Assembly (NCBI GenBank): GCA_964415605.1
Contig: CAYQBA010000039.1
Location: forward strand, 1 to 28,221
Reading direction: 5' to 3'
DNA: 28,221 nt
DNA from: UCB3 sp964415605
Lineage (GTDB): Bacteria; Chloroflexota; Anaerolineae; Epilineales; Epilineaceae
The translations under genes and the position numbers were made by a program. The notes beneath the pieces are model-generated. The model ran no database searches. It was not told the DNA's origin and saw only the letters and a program-made list of their open reading frames with translations. Below are positions 14,191-21,268 of the stretch, piece after piece. Within the stretch, counting starts at the first letter, position 1; every line of letters starts with the position of its first letter.

Positions 14191-16340
14191 CGCGCCGTCG
14201 CTTCCCCGCCCGCCGCCGCGACCCCCGCCGGGTACTGCACCCGCGGGTGGTACATCGTGCGCAGCGTCCGGACGAACGCCCGGCGGATGCGCCTGAGGTC
14301 GCCGAGCGTCAGGTCGCTGTCCTCGAGCTGGCCCGACTCGACCCGCTGCTGGATCAGGCGGTGGACCAGCGCGTCGATCTCCGCCGCCGACTGCGGGCTC
14401 TCGGCGCGCACCGTCGCCTCCACCGCGTCCGCCAGCATCACGATCGCCGCCTCGCGCGACTGCGGCCGCGGGCCCGGGTAGGCGAACGCGTCCGGGTCCA
14501 CCCCCGCCGTCCGATCGCCCTGGTGGACCGCCCGATGATAGAAGTACTCCGCGCGCTGCGTCCCGTGGTGCTGCTCGATGATCCGGATCACCGGCGCCGG
14601 CAGCCGGTGCTGCCGCGCCAGCGCCACCCCCTCCGTCACGTGGTCGATGACGATGCGCGCGCTCGCGCCCGGGTCCAGGCCGTCGTGCGGGTTCATCACC
14701 CCCAGCTGGTTTTCGACGAAGAAGTACGGCCGCGCCGTCTTGCCGATGTCGTGGTAGTACGCCCCCACCCGCACCAGGAGCGCGTCGGCCCCGATGGCCA
14801 CCGCCGCCGCCTCGGCCAGGTTGCCCAGGACGATCGAGTGCTGATAGGTGCCCGGCGCCTTGATCTGCAGCTCGTGCAAGAGCGGGTGGTCCGGCCGCAG
14901 GAGCTCCAGCAGCTGGAACGACGTCGTCACGTCGAACAGCGACCCCGCCGCCAGCACCCCCAGCGCCGCCAGCCCCGACGACAGCGCCGCGTGCGCCACC
15001 GCCACGCCCGCCAGCTCCGCCCAGCCCACGGCGTCGTCCGCCGGCCCCGCCAGCGCGAAGCCGTAGATCACCGCCAGGTCGACCACCGCCACCACCCCCG
15101 CCGCATACAGGAACGTCTTCAGCCGCTCCACCCGCGCCAGCGCGATGGCCCCCGCCGCCCCGCCCAGCAAGACGAAGCACGTCGTCTCGAGGTGCGGTCC
15201 GCCGATCAGCCCGATCGCCACCGCCAGGAGCACCGCCGCGAAAAGCCCCGTCTCGACCCCCAAGACCGCCGCCACCGTCATGGCCGCCGCCGCCGCCGGG
15301 AACGCCGGCGCCAGGAGCGCCTCGTCCGACGCGACGGCGAAGCGGGCCGCGAAGGTGAAAGCCAACAGCATGGCCGTCATCAGCGTCAGGGCCCGCGTCC
15401 GGCGCCAGTAGCCCGGGCGCAGGCGCGCCAGGCCGGCCGCCAGCACGCCGACCAGCGCCAGGAAGAGCAGCGCGTGCCCGGCGAGGGCGCGCCAGCTGAA
15501 CAGCCCCGGCTGCAGGCCCGCCTCGGTCAGGGCCTCGATCTGCGCGGCCGACAGGCGCTCGCCCTGCCGGGCGATGGTCTCTCCGCGGACGTACGTCACC
15601 CGCACCGGCGCCGTGGCGTCGCGCGCCGCCTGGCGCAGCGCGCGGGTGCGCGCGGCGTTCTCGACGGTGTTGAGCACCACGAAGCGGGCGGCCAGGTCCG
15701 CCACCCACTGCGCCTGCGCGCCGTCCATGCCGGGGTCGACCAGCTCGATCAGGCGGTCCAGCAACACCGGCCGATTGGCGTCGCTGACCCGCTGGCGCAT
15801 CACCCGCGCCACGACCTCCGCCGCCTCGTCGGTGATGGCGGCCAGCGTCTCGCCCGACAACCCTCCATCGTCGGCCAGGCCGAGCAGCACGTCGACCCGC
15901 GCCGGCGGCAGCCCTTGCAGCTCCGGGATGTCATCAAGCCAGGCGCGCTTGTCGTCGTCGGGCTCGGCGTAGCCCGGCAGCGCCCGCAGGAGATCCACGT
16001 GGTGCATCACGGCGCGGACCCGCGCCACCTGCCGCTCGGCAGCCGTCAGGTCGAGCTCGTAGACCGGCGCCACCTGGGCCGCCGCGGCGTCACGCGCCTC
16101 GTCCGTGCGGACGCGGCTGACGTACGCCAGCGCGCGGGTGGCCTGGTAGTCGCGCGGGCTCGGCACGCCGGGGCTCAGCGCCGTGCCGGTGTGCAGCGGC
16201 AGCGTGACCGCAAGCGCCAGGCCGGCGACCAGCGCCGCGCCGAGCATCAGCCCGGTGCGCTCCGGCGATCGGACGCGCCAGCGCGTGAGCGGTGCGGACC
16301 CTCGCGAGGCGGGCAGCTCGGTGTGCGGCGCGGAGGCCAT
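14187..16340 (-). CDS. pgpH: 7TM-HD domain cyclic-di-AMP phosphodiesterase, PgpH-like
   Basis: The 717-residue protein has an N-terminal membrane segment (about 30-50), an extracytoplasmic 7TMR-HDED-type domain (about 55-265), a block of about seven hydrophobic segments (about 280-470) and a C-terminal cytoplasmic HD domain. The HD metal ligands are visible as His501 (TYQHSIVLGNLAE), His530-Asp531 (YYHDIGK) and His591-His592 (EQHHGT). PgpH proteins hydrolyse c-di-AMP to pApA and so affect cell-wall and osmotic control. The ATG at 16340 lies 32 bp after the yqeY stop with only a weak ribosome-binding site, and the gene's stop overlaps the ybeY start. In Bacillus the homologues yqeY, yqfF and yqfG (ybeY) lie in one cluster in the same order; here intervening genes such as phoH are missing. 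The family is certain; the nucleotide specificity is inferred. Confidence 0.9.
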   Translation of the reverse strand: MASAPHTELPASRGSAPLTRWRVRSPERTGLMLGAALVAGLALAVTLPLHTGTALSPGVPSPRDYQATRALAYVSRVRTDEARDAAAAQVAPVYELDLTAAERQVARVRAVMHHVDLLRALPGYAEPDDDKRAWLDDIPELQGLPPARVDVLLGLADDGGLSGETLAAITDEAAEVVARVMRQRVSDANRPVLLDRLIELVDPGMDGAQAQWVADLAARFVVLNTVENAARTRALRQAARDATAPVRVTYVRGETIARQGERLSAAQIEALTEAGLQPGLFSWRALAGHALLFLALVGVLAAGLARLRPGYWRRTRALTLMTAMLLAFTFAARFAVASDEALLAPAFPAAAAAMTVAAVLGVETGLFAAVLLAVAIGLIGGPHLETTCFVLLGGAAGAIALARVERLKTFLYAAGVVAVVDLAVIYGFALAGPADDAVGWAELAGVAVAHAALSSGLAALGVLAAGSLFDVTTSFQLLELLRPDHPLLHELQIKAPGTYQHSIVLGNLAEAAAVAIGADALLVRVGAYYHDIGKTARPYFFVENQLGVMNPHDGLDPGASARIVIDHVTEGVALARQHRLPAPVIRIIEQHHGTQRAEYFYHRAVHQGDRTAGVDPDAFAYPGPRPQSREAAIVMLADAVEATVRAESPQSAAEIDALVHRLIQQRVESGQLEDSDLTLGDLRRIRRAFVRTLRTMYHPRVQYPAGVAAAGGEATAR

Positions 16341-16372
16341 GTCGGGGCAGGGAAGCGCTGGCGCGGGTCGAC

Positions 16373-16864
16373 TCAGCCCGCCAGGAGGCGCCGGACCGTG
16401 TCGCTGACCAGCTTGCGGTCGAGCAGGCGGCCCTCGGCCCCTGCTTGCAGCGCCTGGACGACCGGCCCCATCACCTTGCCCATGTCGGCCGGCCCGGTCG
16501 CACCGAGGGCGGCGATCTGGTCGCGGGCCACCCGCTCGATCTCCTCGGCGCCCACGCCGGCCGGGAGATATGACTCGAGGATCGCCAACTCGGCCTCCTC
16601 CTGCCGCAGCAGGTCATCCCGGCCGCCGCGGCGGTAAAGATCGATGGCGTCGCGCCGCTGCTTCGCCTGGTGCTGCACGATGCCGATGACCGCGTCGTCC
16701 GCCAGGGCATCGCCCGGCACGAGCTTGCCGCGGGATCGCGCCTCGATCTCGGCGTTCTTCAGCGCCGCGCGCAGCAGGCGCAGGGTGCGCTTGCGGTCCT
16801 CGTCGCCGCTGCGCATGGCCGCCGCCAGGTCGTCGGCGACGCGCTGTTCCAGTGCTCCAGGCAT
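16373..16864 (-). CDS. yqeY: GatB/YqeY domain protein
   Basis: A 163-residue stand-alone YqeY protein. It is helical and has the family's typical features: the opening VADDLAAAMRSGDEDRKRTL, the RLLRAALKNAEIE segment, and YLPAGVGAEEIE followed by GPADMGKVMGPVV. The domain resembles the tRNA-contacting tail of the GatB amidotransferase subunit; the role of the stand-alone form is not settled. The ATG at 16864 has GGGAGG eight bases upstream. It is the first gene of the yqeY-pgpH-ybeY operon, behind an extended -10 promoter at 16900-16908. Confidence 0.92.
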   Translation of the reverse strand: MPGALEQRVADDLAAAMRSGDEDRKRTLRLLRAALKNAEIEARSRGKLVPGDALADDAVIGIVQHQAKQRRDAIDLYRRGGRDDLLRQEEAELAILESYLPAGVGAEEIERVARDQIAALGATGPADMGKVMGPVVQALQAGAEGRLLDRKLVSDTVRRLLAG

Positions 16865-16899
16865 GGCATGGGCCTCCCTTCCCCTTGATTCGCCCGGGC

Positions 16900-16908
16900 A
16901 GTATAGCA
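16900..16908 (-). promoter_or_regulatory. Extended -10 promoter of the yqeY operon
   Basis: Read on the minus strand this is TGC-TATACT, a TGn-extended -10 with five of six consensus bases, about 36 bp before the yqeY ATG. No -35 box is apparent, which is normal for extended -10 promoters. Confidence 0.5.
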
Positions 16909-16953
16909 CGCGCGCCGCGGCCCGGGCGTGGCCGCCGCCCCGCCTCGGACGCA

Positions 16954-16985
16954 AAGCGGGGGCCGCGCAGCGCGGGCCCCCGCTT
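16954..16985 (-). terminator. Terminator-like hairpin after the LysM/M23 gene
   Basis: AAGCGGGGGCC (16954-16964) pairs with GGCCCCCGCTT (16975-16985), extended inward by GCG/CGC with one bulged G. On the minus strand it follows the M23 gene by 35 bp and ends in CTTT before more GC. It lies just upstream of the yqeY promoter, so it would insulate the two units. Confidence 0.6.
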
Positions 16986-17020
16986 CATCACGTCGCCAGA
17001 TCGCGGCGCCGGACCGTCGC

Positions 17021-18313
17021 TCAGTAGCAGGCTCCCACCGAGCACGGGTTGACCGGCCGGCCCTGGAAGTAAATCTCGAGGTGCAGGTGCGGGCCGCTGC
17101 AGTAGCCCCCGCGCCCGCGCGTGCAGCCGATGCCGCCGAGCACCTGGCCCCGCTGGACCGCCTGGCCCGCGCCGACGCTGATGCTGGACATGTGGGCGTA
17201 GAGCGACACGTAGCCGTTGCCGTGGTCGATCTTGACCGCCTTGCCGGCCCAGCCATACCACCCCGCCACGACGACCGTGCCACCGTCGGCGGCCATGATC
17301 GGCGTGCCGGTGCGGTTGGCGATGTCGACCGCGCGGTGCCGCCGGGTGAACGTGCTCGTGATCCGCCCGTAGGCCGTGACGCCGAAGCTGCCGCTGCCGA
17401 CCGCCGGCGTCCCGCCGACCTCCTGCGACCAGCTGGGGATGGATCGCGGCGCCATCTCGACGACCGGCTGCGGGAAGCGCACGTCGCTCTCGCCGCCCGG
17501 GACGATGATGCGCGAGCCGGCCGTGAGCGTGGCCTCGGCCGTGAGCCCGTTGGCGGCGTAGGTCACGATGTCCTCGGCGCTGGCCCCGTACGCCTCGGCC
17601 ACGGAGGCAACCGTGTCGCCGTCCTTGACGACGTGGACCACGGCCTTCATCGGCAGCACGGTGAGCTCGGTGCCGAGGGCCACGTTGTCGGGGTTCTTCT
17701 GGATGTCGGGGTTGGCCCAGAGCAGCCACAGCGGCTCGATGCCGTACGCGGCGGCGATGGACGTCAGCGTGTCGCCGTACTTGAGGACATGAACCTCGGG
17801 CTTGTCCCAAGGCAGGAGCGACTGGTCGGCCTCGGCGATGGCGCCCGGCGAGACGAAGCCGGGGCTCGCGTCTTCGTTGGCCTCGCGGTTACCCCCGGCA
17901 GCGACGGTGTCGAGCACCGGGCTGGGGATGAACGCCGTGGCCTGGCGCGCCCACAACCCGATGGGGTCGTCGTCCCCGGATTCCGTGCCCATCGCCGCCA
18001 GCGAGGGGCCTCGCGAAACCAACAGCACGCCCAGCGTGAGCACCAGCACCGCCGAATGGGCCGCGACGCGCCACAGCATGGGCGTGTCGCCGCGGATCAC
18101 CCGAAGCATGGCCCGGCCGCGGCGCGCCAACCAACTGTCCGGGGAACGCCGGACGACGCCCGGAACGGACAAGGTGACTTTGCGGACGGTGAAGCTGGCG
18201 GTGGTCGGTCTGTGGTCGCGATCGTGGGATGATGGTGAGTCGGCTCCGAAAGTGGCTCGCTCGCGAGCCCGACGCCCAGCCTGGGCGTGCAACATCTTTC
18301 GATGCCCCGGCAT
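17021..18313 (-). CDS. Membrane-anchored M23 peptidase with two LysM domains
   Basis: The 430-residue product (from ATG 18313) has an Arg-rich cytoplasmic segment, one hydrophobic membrane segment (about 82-100), two LysM peptidoglycan-binding domains (about 173-221, EVHVLKYGDTLTSIAAAYGI; and 226-272, VHVVKDGDTVASVAEAYG) and a C-terminal M23 domain. The zinc and catalytic residues are intact: His326 and Asp330 (HRAVD), His374 (LYAHMS), and His409 and His411 (PHLHLE). M23 enzymes cut peptide cross-links in cell walls. Three extra Cys in the last 35 residues may form disulphides. The start is uncertain: 18313 lies 15 bp after a G-run/GGAGG, and Met69 or Met79 would give a shorter cytoplasmic tail. 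The gene has a strong promoter and a leader of about 165 nt. Confidence 0.9.
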   Translation of the reverse strand: MPGHRKMLHAQAGRRARERATFGADSPSSHDRDHRPTTASFTVRKVTLSVPGVVRRSPDSWLARRGRAMLRVIRGDTPMLWRVAAHSAVLVLTLGVLLVSRGPSLAAMGTESGDDDPIGLWARQATAFIPSPVLDTVAAGGNREANEDASPGFVSPGAIAEADQSLLPWDKPEVHVLKYGDTLTSIAAAYGIEPLWLLWANPDIQKNPDNVALGTELTVLPMKAVVHVVKDGDTVASVAEAYGASAEDIVTYAANGLTAEATLTAGSRIIVPGGESDVRFPQPVVEMAPRSIPSWSQEVGGTPAVGSGSFGVTAYGRITSTFTRRHRAVDIANRTGTPIMAADGGTVVVAGWYGWAGKAVKIDHGNGYVSLYAHMSSISVGAGQAVQRGQVLGGIGCTRGRGGYCSGPHLHLEIYFQGRPVNPCSVGACY

Positions 18314-18331
18314 GTGGTAGGTAGTCAACCT

Positions 18332-18342
18332 CCCCCCCCCCC
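18332..18342. repeat. Homopolymer of 11 C in the leader of the LysM/M23 gene
   Basis: Eleven consecutive C on the + strand (G on the transcript) lie 18 bp before the start codon used for the cell-wall hydrolase and run into its GGAGG-like ribosome-binding site. Tracts of this length commonly vary by slippage, and they are also a common sequencing error. Confidence 0.8.
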
Positions 18343-18361
18343 TTGGGTGCTCCCTCGCCAC

Positions 18362-18379
18362 ACGGTGAACGGTCACCGT
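18362..18379 (-). promoter_or_regulatory. Inverted repeat ACGGTGA-N4-TCACCGT in the LysM/M23 leader
   Basis: A perfect 7-bp inverted repeat with a 4-base loop sits about 100 nt downstream of the predicted transcription start and about 50 bp before the start codon. It could be an RNA hairpin or an operator. I compared the leader by eye with the c-di-AMP (ydaO) riboswitch pattern and did not find it. Confidence 0.45.
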
Positions 18380-18486
18380 TGGGCAGATGGCTCGGGAGAC
18401 GAGACCGGCCGCTCAGATCGGGCGGGCGCGGTCGTGACGTAGCCGGTAATCGAACACTGATTGCAGCATCAAGGATATATTGGAAA

Positions 18487-18515
18487 TTTATACCCCGTTC
18501 CCGACGCGCTGTCAA
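18487..18515 (-). promoter_or_regulatory. Strong sigma-70-type promoter for the LysM/M23 gene
   Basis: On the minus strand TTGACA (18515-18510, perfect) and TATAAA (18492-18487, five of six) are separated by 17 bp. Transcription should begin near 18480, leaving a leader of about 165 nt. The surrounding 50 bp are unusually AT-rich for this window. Confidence 0.8.
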
Positions 18516-18536
18516 TCTTCACGGCACGGATCGGGC

Positions 18537-18563
18537 CGACGGTTGCAGGCAGGGCAACCGTCG
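18537..18563 (-). terminator. Hairpin downstream of rho
   Basis: CGACGGTTGC (18537-18546) and GCAACCGTCG (18554-18563) form a perfect 10-bp stem with a 7-base loop. It starts about 40 bp after the rho stop and lies just before the LysM/M23 promoter. There is no T-tract, so it may be a weak or Rho-assisted terminator. Confidence 0.5.
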
Positions 18564-18602
18564 CTTGCCCCACGCTCAACCGACGCTTGCCGAATCGCCC
18601 CC

Positions 18603-19856
18603 CTACAGGGCGTCCTGGTTGATCGTCGCCAGGAACTGGGCGTTGTCCTTGGTCTTCTGCATGCGCTGGACGACGGCCTCGGTGGCCTCGGGGCCGCCCC
18701 CCATCATGTCGATCATGCGGCGGACGAGCCAGATGCGGGCCAGGGTGTCGGGCTCGAGCAGCAGGTCCTCGCGCCGCGTGCTCGAGCGTTCGATGTCGAT
18801 GGCCGGGTAGATCCGGCGCTCGGCGAGGCGCCGGCTCAAGACCAGCTCCATGTTGCCCGTGCCCTTGAACTCCTCGTAGATCACGTCGTCGAGGCGGCTG
18901 CCGGTGTCCACCAGGCACGTGGCGACGATGGTCAGGCTGCCACCGTTCTCGATGTTACGGGCGGCGCCGAAGAACTGCTTGGGCGGGTAGAGCGCCGCCG
19001 GATCAAGGCCGCCCGACAACGTCCGCCCGCTCGGCGGGACGACGAGGTTGTAGGCACGCGACAGCCGGGTGATCGAGTCCAGGAGGATGACGACGTCGCG
19101 CCCGTGCTCTACCAGCCGCTTGCCGCGCTCGAGCGCCATCTCGGCCACCCGGACGTGGTCGCTGACCGGTTCGTCGAAGGTCGAGCTGAAGACCTCGGCC
19201 TCGACCGAGCGGTCCATGTCGGTGACCTCCTCGGGGCGCTCGCCGATGAGCACCACCATGAGGTGCACGTCCGGGCAGTTGTGCGTGATGCCGTTGGCGA
19301 TCTGCTTGAGGACCGTGGTCTTGCCGGCCTTCGGTGGCGAGACGATCAACCCGCGCTGGCCGCGCCCGATCGGCGCCAAGAGGTCGATGAGCCGGGTCGT
19401 GATGATGTTCGGCGCCGTCTCGACCGTGAGCCGCTCGTTCGGGAAGATCGGCACCAGCTTGTCGAACCGCGGGCGGGTCTTCGTGGTCTCGGGGTCGAGC
19501 CCATTGACCGCCTCGACCCGGAGGAGCCCGAAGTACTTCTCGTTGTCCTTGGGCGGGCGCACCTGGCCGATGACCATGTCGCCGGTCCGGAGCGCGAAAC
19601 GGCGGATCTGCGACTGCGAGACGTACACGTCCTCGTTGCCGGGCTTGAGGTTGTACGACCGCAGAAAGCCGATGCCGTCCTGGATGATCTCGAGCACCCC
19701 GCCGCCGAAGATCAGCCCGCGGCGCTCAGCGTTGGCCCGCAGGAGGCGGAAGACGAGATCGGTCTTCTTGAGGCGGCTGTAGCCGGCGATCTGGAACTCC
19801 CGCGCCATCTCGCGCAGCTCGTCGACCGGCTTGCCCTCTAATTCGGCGATGTGCAA
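18603..19856 (-). CDS. rho: Transcription termination factor Rho
   Basis: The 417-residue protein (E. coli Rho has 419) carries all Rho elements: the N-terminal helical domain (HIAELEGKPVDELREMA), the cold-shock-like RNA-binding domain (FGGGVLEIIQDGIGFLRS), the P-loop SPPKAGKTT with Lys176 and Lys179, the Walker B strand VVILLDSITRL, and the secondary RNA-binding Q-loop (LSGGLDPAAL). Rho is the hexameric RNA helicase that ends transcription of untranslated RNA. The TTG at 19856 is chosen because GGAG lies nine bases upstream and the N-terminus then aligns with other Rho proteins; the frame is open 77 codons further, but that stretch is Pro/Arg/Cys-rich. It has its own consensus promoter inside the end of glpX and a leader of about 240 nt, which may serve autoregulation. 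Confidence 0.95.
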   Translation of the reverse strand: MHIAELEGKPVDELREMAREFQIAGYSRLKKTDLVFRLLRANAERRGLIFGGGVLEIIQDGIGFLRSYNLKPGNEDVYVSQSQIRRFALRTGDMVIGQVRPPKDNEKYFGLLRVEAVNGLDPETTKTRPRFDKLVPIFPNERLTVETAPNIITTRLIDLLAPIGRGQRGLIVSPPKAGKTTVLKQIANGITHNCPDVHLMVVLIGERPEEVTDMDRSVEAEVFSSTFDEPVSDHVRVAEMALERGKRLVEHGRDVVILLDSITRLSRAYNLVVPPSGRTLSGGLDPAALYPPKQFFGAARNIENGGSLTIVATCLVDTGSRLDDVIYEEFKGTGNMELVLSRRLAERRIYPAIDIERSSTRREDLLLEPDTLARIWLVRRMIDMMGGGPEATEAVVQRMQKTKDNAQFLATINQDAL

Positions 19857-20045
19857 GGCGCAGCACTCCAATTCCGTCGGCCCAGGAGGTGGCCCCGGCG
19901 GACACGCCCAGCGGGCGCGGCCCGGTGGGGCTGCCCGCGCGAGGACGATCCATTCGGGGGTTGGGCCGACGCAGGGCGGATCAAGGATGGTGGTGGGTGC
20001 CGACGCGCGGTCCTGGCAAACCGGCGGTCTATGTCGGCGGGTGGG

Positions 20046-20068
20046 GGCGGTGCGGGGCACGCACCGCC
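20046..20068 (-). promoter_or_regulatory. Hairpin in the rho leader
   Basis: GGCGGTGCG and CGCACCGCC form a perfect 9-bp stem with a 5-base loop, about 30 nt into the predicted rho transcript. No T-tract follows. It is a candidate for leader-mediated control of rho, which is autoregulated by attenuation in E. coli; the analogy is inference. Confidence 0.45.
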
Positions 20069-20103
20069 AGAGCCACAGACGGCCCAATCATGAACGGCGG
20101 CCC

Positions 20104-20133
20104 ATTATAAGTGGCGTGTTGCGGGAATGTCAA
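20104..20133 (-). promoter_or_regulatory. Full-consensus promoter of rho, overlapping the glpX stop codon
   Basis: On the minus strand a perfect TTGACA (20133-20128) and a perfect TATAAT (20109-20104) are separated by 18 bp. The TGA inside the -35 box (20132-20130) is also the stop codon of glpX. Transcription should start near 20096. Confidence 0.85.
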
Positions 20134-21134
20134 CTCGGTGGCGATGGGTCGTAGTTGACGCTGCTGATCTGCATCAGCTTCTCCCAATGGTGCCGCGCTT
20201 CGATCAGCCGCACGGTGCCGGAGCGCGAGCGCATGGTCATGGAGTACGTCGTGGCGCCGGCGCCGTGGTACTCCACACCGCGCACGAGGTCGCCGGTGGT
20301 GATGCCCGTGGCCGCGAAGAAGACGTTGTCGCTCGACACCAGGTCGTCGATGGTCAGGACGGCGTCGACGGTGTAGCCCTGGGCCTCGGCGGCGCGCCGC
20401 TCGTCGTCGTTGCGCGGGTGCAGCCGGCCCTGCATCCCGCCGCCGATGCACTTCAAGGCACAGGCCGCGATGACGCCCTCCGGCGTGCCGCCGATGCCCA
20501 TGAGCGCGTCGATGCCGGTGTTGTTGACCGCCGCCATGATCGCGCCCGCGACGTCGCCGTCGGTGATCAGCTTGATGCGCGCACCGGTGGCCCGGATGTC
20601 ACGGATGAGGTCGGCGTGCCGCGGGCGATCGAGGACCACCACGGTGAGGTCGTCGAGGTCCTTGCGCACGGCGCGCGCGATGCCGCGCAGGTTCTTCTCG
20701 ACCGGCGCGTTGATGTCGATGGCGTTGGCCGCCGCCGGGCCGACGGCGATCTTGTCCATGTACATGATGGGGCCCGGGTCGAACATCGTGCCCCGGTCGG
20801 CGGCGGCCACCACGGCCACGGCGTTGGGCCGCCCGAGCGAGAGGAGCGTGGTGCCGTCCACGGGGTCGACGGCGACGTCGATCTGCGGGCCGTGTCCCGT
20901 CCCCACCCGCTCGCCGTTGAACAGCATCGGCGCCTCGTCCTTTTCGCCCTCGCCGATGACCACGATGCCGTCCATGTCGACGGTGCCGAGCATGAGCCGC
21001 ATGGCGTCGACGGCCGCCTGGTCGCCGGCGTTCTTGTTGCCGCGGCCCATCCAGCGGCCGGCCGCGAGCGCGGCGGCCTCGGTGACCCGGACGAGATCGA
21101 GGGCGAGGTTGCGGTCTGGGGCGGTCTGGGGCAT
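20130..21134 (-). CDS. glpX: Class II fructose-1,6-bisphosphatase (GlpX type)
   Basis: The 334-residue protein has the GlpX signatures in order: GRGNKNAGDQAAVDAMR, the metal-binding VIGEGEKDEAPML, DPVDGTTL, LITDGDVAGAI and GIGGTPEGV. It dephosphorylates fructose-1,6-bisphosphate in gluconeogenesis; in some bacteria the same family also acts on sedoheptulose-1,7-bisphosphate. The ATG at 21134 has AGGAGGAG eight bases upstream. A gap of 134 bp separates it from the DUF58 gene, with only weak promoter-like sequence, so it may be read from moxR or have a poor promoter of its own. Rpe, encoded 4 kb away, belongs to the same sugar-phosphate network, but no operon links them. Confidence 0.94.
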   Translation of the reverse strand: MPQTAPDRNLALDLVRVTEAAALAAGRWMGRGNKNAGDQAAVDAMRLMLGTVDMDGIVVIGEGEKDEAPMLFNGERVGTGHGPQIDVAVDPVDGTTLLSLGRPNAVAVVAAADRGTMFDPGPIMYMDKIAVGPAAANAIDINAPVEKNLRGIARAVRKDLDDLTVVVLDRPRHADLIRDIRATGARIKLITDGDVAGAIMAAVNNTGIDALMGIGGTPEGVIAACALKCIGGGMQGRLHPRNDDERRAAEAQGYTVDAVLTIDDLVSSDNVFFAATGITTGDLVRGVEYHGAGATTYSMTMRSRSGTVRLIEARHHWEKLMQISSVNYDPSPPS

Positions 21135-21268
21135 GGCGGCATCTCCTCCTGGGCGGGGAAGGGTTCGTCCGGCGGCGCGATAGGGTAACTTGAAAGGGAT
21201 GCGTCGTGCAAGTTGGGGACGGTCGGACGGCGGCTTGATCCCGCGTGCCGCCGCTGCGGGCCGCCCCG

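Noticed and set aside
14247..16637. A 796-codon + strand frame opposite pgpH and yqeY
   Set aside because: An antisense shadow of high-GC genes with very high Arg/His/Gln content; the minus-strand products have clear HD and YqeY motifs.
18314..18480. A c-di-AMP (ydaO-type) riboswitch before the LysM/M23 gene
   Set aside because: The location is suggestive, but the conserved core elements I know for that class could not be found by eye; kept only as an unassigned structured leader.
19857..20087. A 77-residue N-terminal extension of Rho from a TTG at 20087
   Set aside because: The extension is Pro/Arg/Cys-rich without a ribosome-binding site, and the TTG at 19856 with GGAG upstream gives the standard length and N-terminus.
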